A stretch of 64,000 nt of DNA from Aurelia coerulea (lineage: Eukaryota; Cnidaria; Scyphozoa; Semaeostomeae; Ulmaridae): assembly GCA_039566865.1 (NCBI GenBank), contig CM076951.1:19415484-19479483 (forward strand). The letters are read 5' to 3'. The notes under the pieces are model-generated. The model saw only the letters and a list, made by a program, of their open reading frames with translations. It did not search any database and was not told where the DNA came from. The position numbers were made by a program, and so were the translations under genes. This document shows positions 63,104 through 64,000 of the stretch, in pieces (positions within the stretch are counted from its first letter, which is position 1; every line of letters starts with the position of its first letter).

Positions 63104-63660
63104 CTAGAATGTGAAGTTTAAATCAATTATAAGGCTACTGCCCCACAGTTGATAAGCCTACAACTCACCAGCCTACATTTGCAGGTCTCATTCCAAGAAC
63201 ACTAGATTTCCACTTCTGTTCATATAAATTGTAAAGTATTTATGTTTCGTAAATGGTAGCAGGTCTGTTTTTAAATTGGATTTTGGATTGGATAATTATA
63301 ATATCTATTTGAATTTGTTCTGTTTGGTTTCTTGAAATTAGTTTTGTTGAATCAATTAGGTTACACCATGTATTTGTTCTGCAAGGGAGATATATATGGA
63401 ATTGTTATTAAAAGACTTCATTTTACATTCTCAAATTTCTTTGCATTATAATCTGGTTCTGCATGTACTTACTTTGAGAAGACATTTCCTGAGGTTTTTT
63501 GCTTTGTGCCAGACATCAAGAGAATGGATGTACTGTGGAAAATTGCAGCCTGTAAAGTGGTGTAGTCAATTATATATTGGTGAGGCAAAACACAGTTTTA
63601 ACATTTGAAAAATAGAGAACCACACTGCTGATATAAAACAATTTTTCTCTTGTGGTTATA
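63104..63660. other. possible GIY-YIG scrap, otherwise no gene
   Basis: Around 63560-63640 the plus strand reads CSQLYIGEAKHSFNI, a stop, then KIENHTADIK. This faintly resembles the YIGET...R..EH pattern of GIY-YIG endonuclease domains in Penelope-like elements. With one stop and no context it is only a hint. Confidence 0.2.
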
Positions 63661-63676
63661 CATCATGCCAGTGAAC

Positions 63677-63856
63677 CTATATGCACTACTGTGGTGGATA
63701 CACCATACAGAGGTGGGGTATTATGATTGATGTTGTATTATTTTTGATGTGGTGGATACGTCATACAGGGACAGGGGGCATAATACCCTCCCCCTGTATG
63801 GCGTATCCACCACATCAAGTACAGCATGATAACCCACATCTGTATGGTGTACCAGC
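63677..63856. repeat. long double hairpin / palindromic MITE
   Basis: The outer arms CTACTGTGGTGGATACACCA and, at the right end, TGGTGTACCAGCCACAGTAG are near-complementary. The inner arms GATGTGGTGGATACGTCATA and GGCGTATCCACCACATC also pair. About 180 bp could fold into one long imperfect stem with a short G/C loop. Confidence 0.7.
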
Positions 63857-64000
63857 CACAGTAGTTTGTCTACAGTAGCTTCGCTAGCGTGTACATAGAT
63901 ATATGATGTTATGTCGATTACTATATGATGTTATGTCAGTTACCACTGTTATTGAGGTGATCGTCACAACTGATGTTTTCATTAACAACAAAATTTATTT

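Overview
The window looks like nuclear DNA of an invertebrate animal, most likely an anthozoan cnidarian (coral, octocoral or anemone). The reasons are AT-rich sequence, GT-AG introns, non-LTR and LTR retrotransposon remains, many kinds of cut-and-paste transposon, and several proteins of a kind I associate with cnidarian genomes (P2X7-intracellular-like zinc domains, Myb/SANT and BEN exons, a CXC cysteine-rich exon, Mutator-domain/Kolobok transposases). The species assignment is inference; no rRNA, mitochondrial or housekeeping gene is present.

Almost everything is transposable-element sequence nested in other elements or in decayed genes. I set boundaries from terminal inverted repeats (TIRs), target-site duplications (TSDs) and, where possible, by showing that removing an insertion restores a reading frame.

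Region by region. 0-8 kb: relics of transposon-type genes, a SWIM zinc-finger gene and a decayed minus-strand gene, cut by two hAT-type MITEs with 8-bp TSDs and a fold-back element that carries a P2X7-like gene fragment. 8.4-12.5 kb: gypsy gag and piggyBac relics, then a LINE reverse-transcriptase relic cut by two elements with about 9-bp TSDs. 12.96-25.47 kb: one 12.5-kb TA-flanked element inserted in frame into a decayed gene (family X, copy 2). It carries inverted CCATGG-rich arrays, a tandem array of miniature LTR elements, several MITEs and a multi-exon BEN-domain gene. 25.5-28.2 kb: the rest of family X copy 2, LINE tails, a BESS-like ORF and a Myb/SANT exon. 28.27-34.70 kb: a 6.4-kb Kolobok-type element (TTAA TSD) whose transposase is split by a second element coding an unfamiliar DDE-type protein and bearing six copies of GTGACTCGCGTGAC. 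35-38.6 kb: G-tract MITEs, a P2X7-like exon split by a poly-A retroposon, and a SINE candidate. 38.67-43.22 kb: an element made largely of tandem repeats, including a 107-bp unit that is itself a hairpin. 43.4-49.5 kb: an integrase relic and an apparently intact Kolobok-type element with a 771-aa transposase. 49.6-56.4 kb: family X copy 1, cut by three elements. 56.4-60.5 kb: a CTAG-flanked element and further integrase relics. 60.8-64 kb: cleanly spliced exons on both strands (minus exon, CXC exon pair on plus, a two-exon transposase-like gene on minus) and a long terminal hairpin.

The only full-length element with an open transposase that I can support is Kolobok 46339-49510. It could have mobilised related TTAA-flanked elements. 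The remaining genes are mostly relics, except the spliced exons at 20-23 kb, 28 kb and 60.8-63.1 kb, which look structurally intact.
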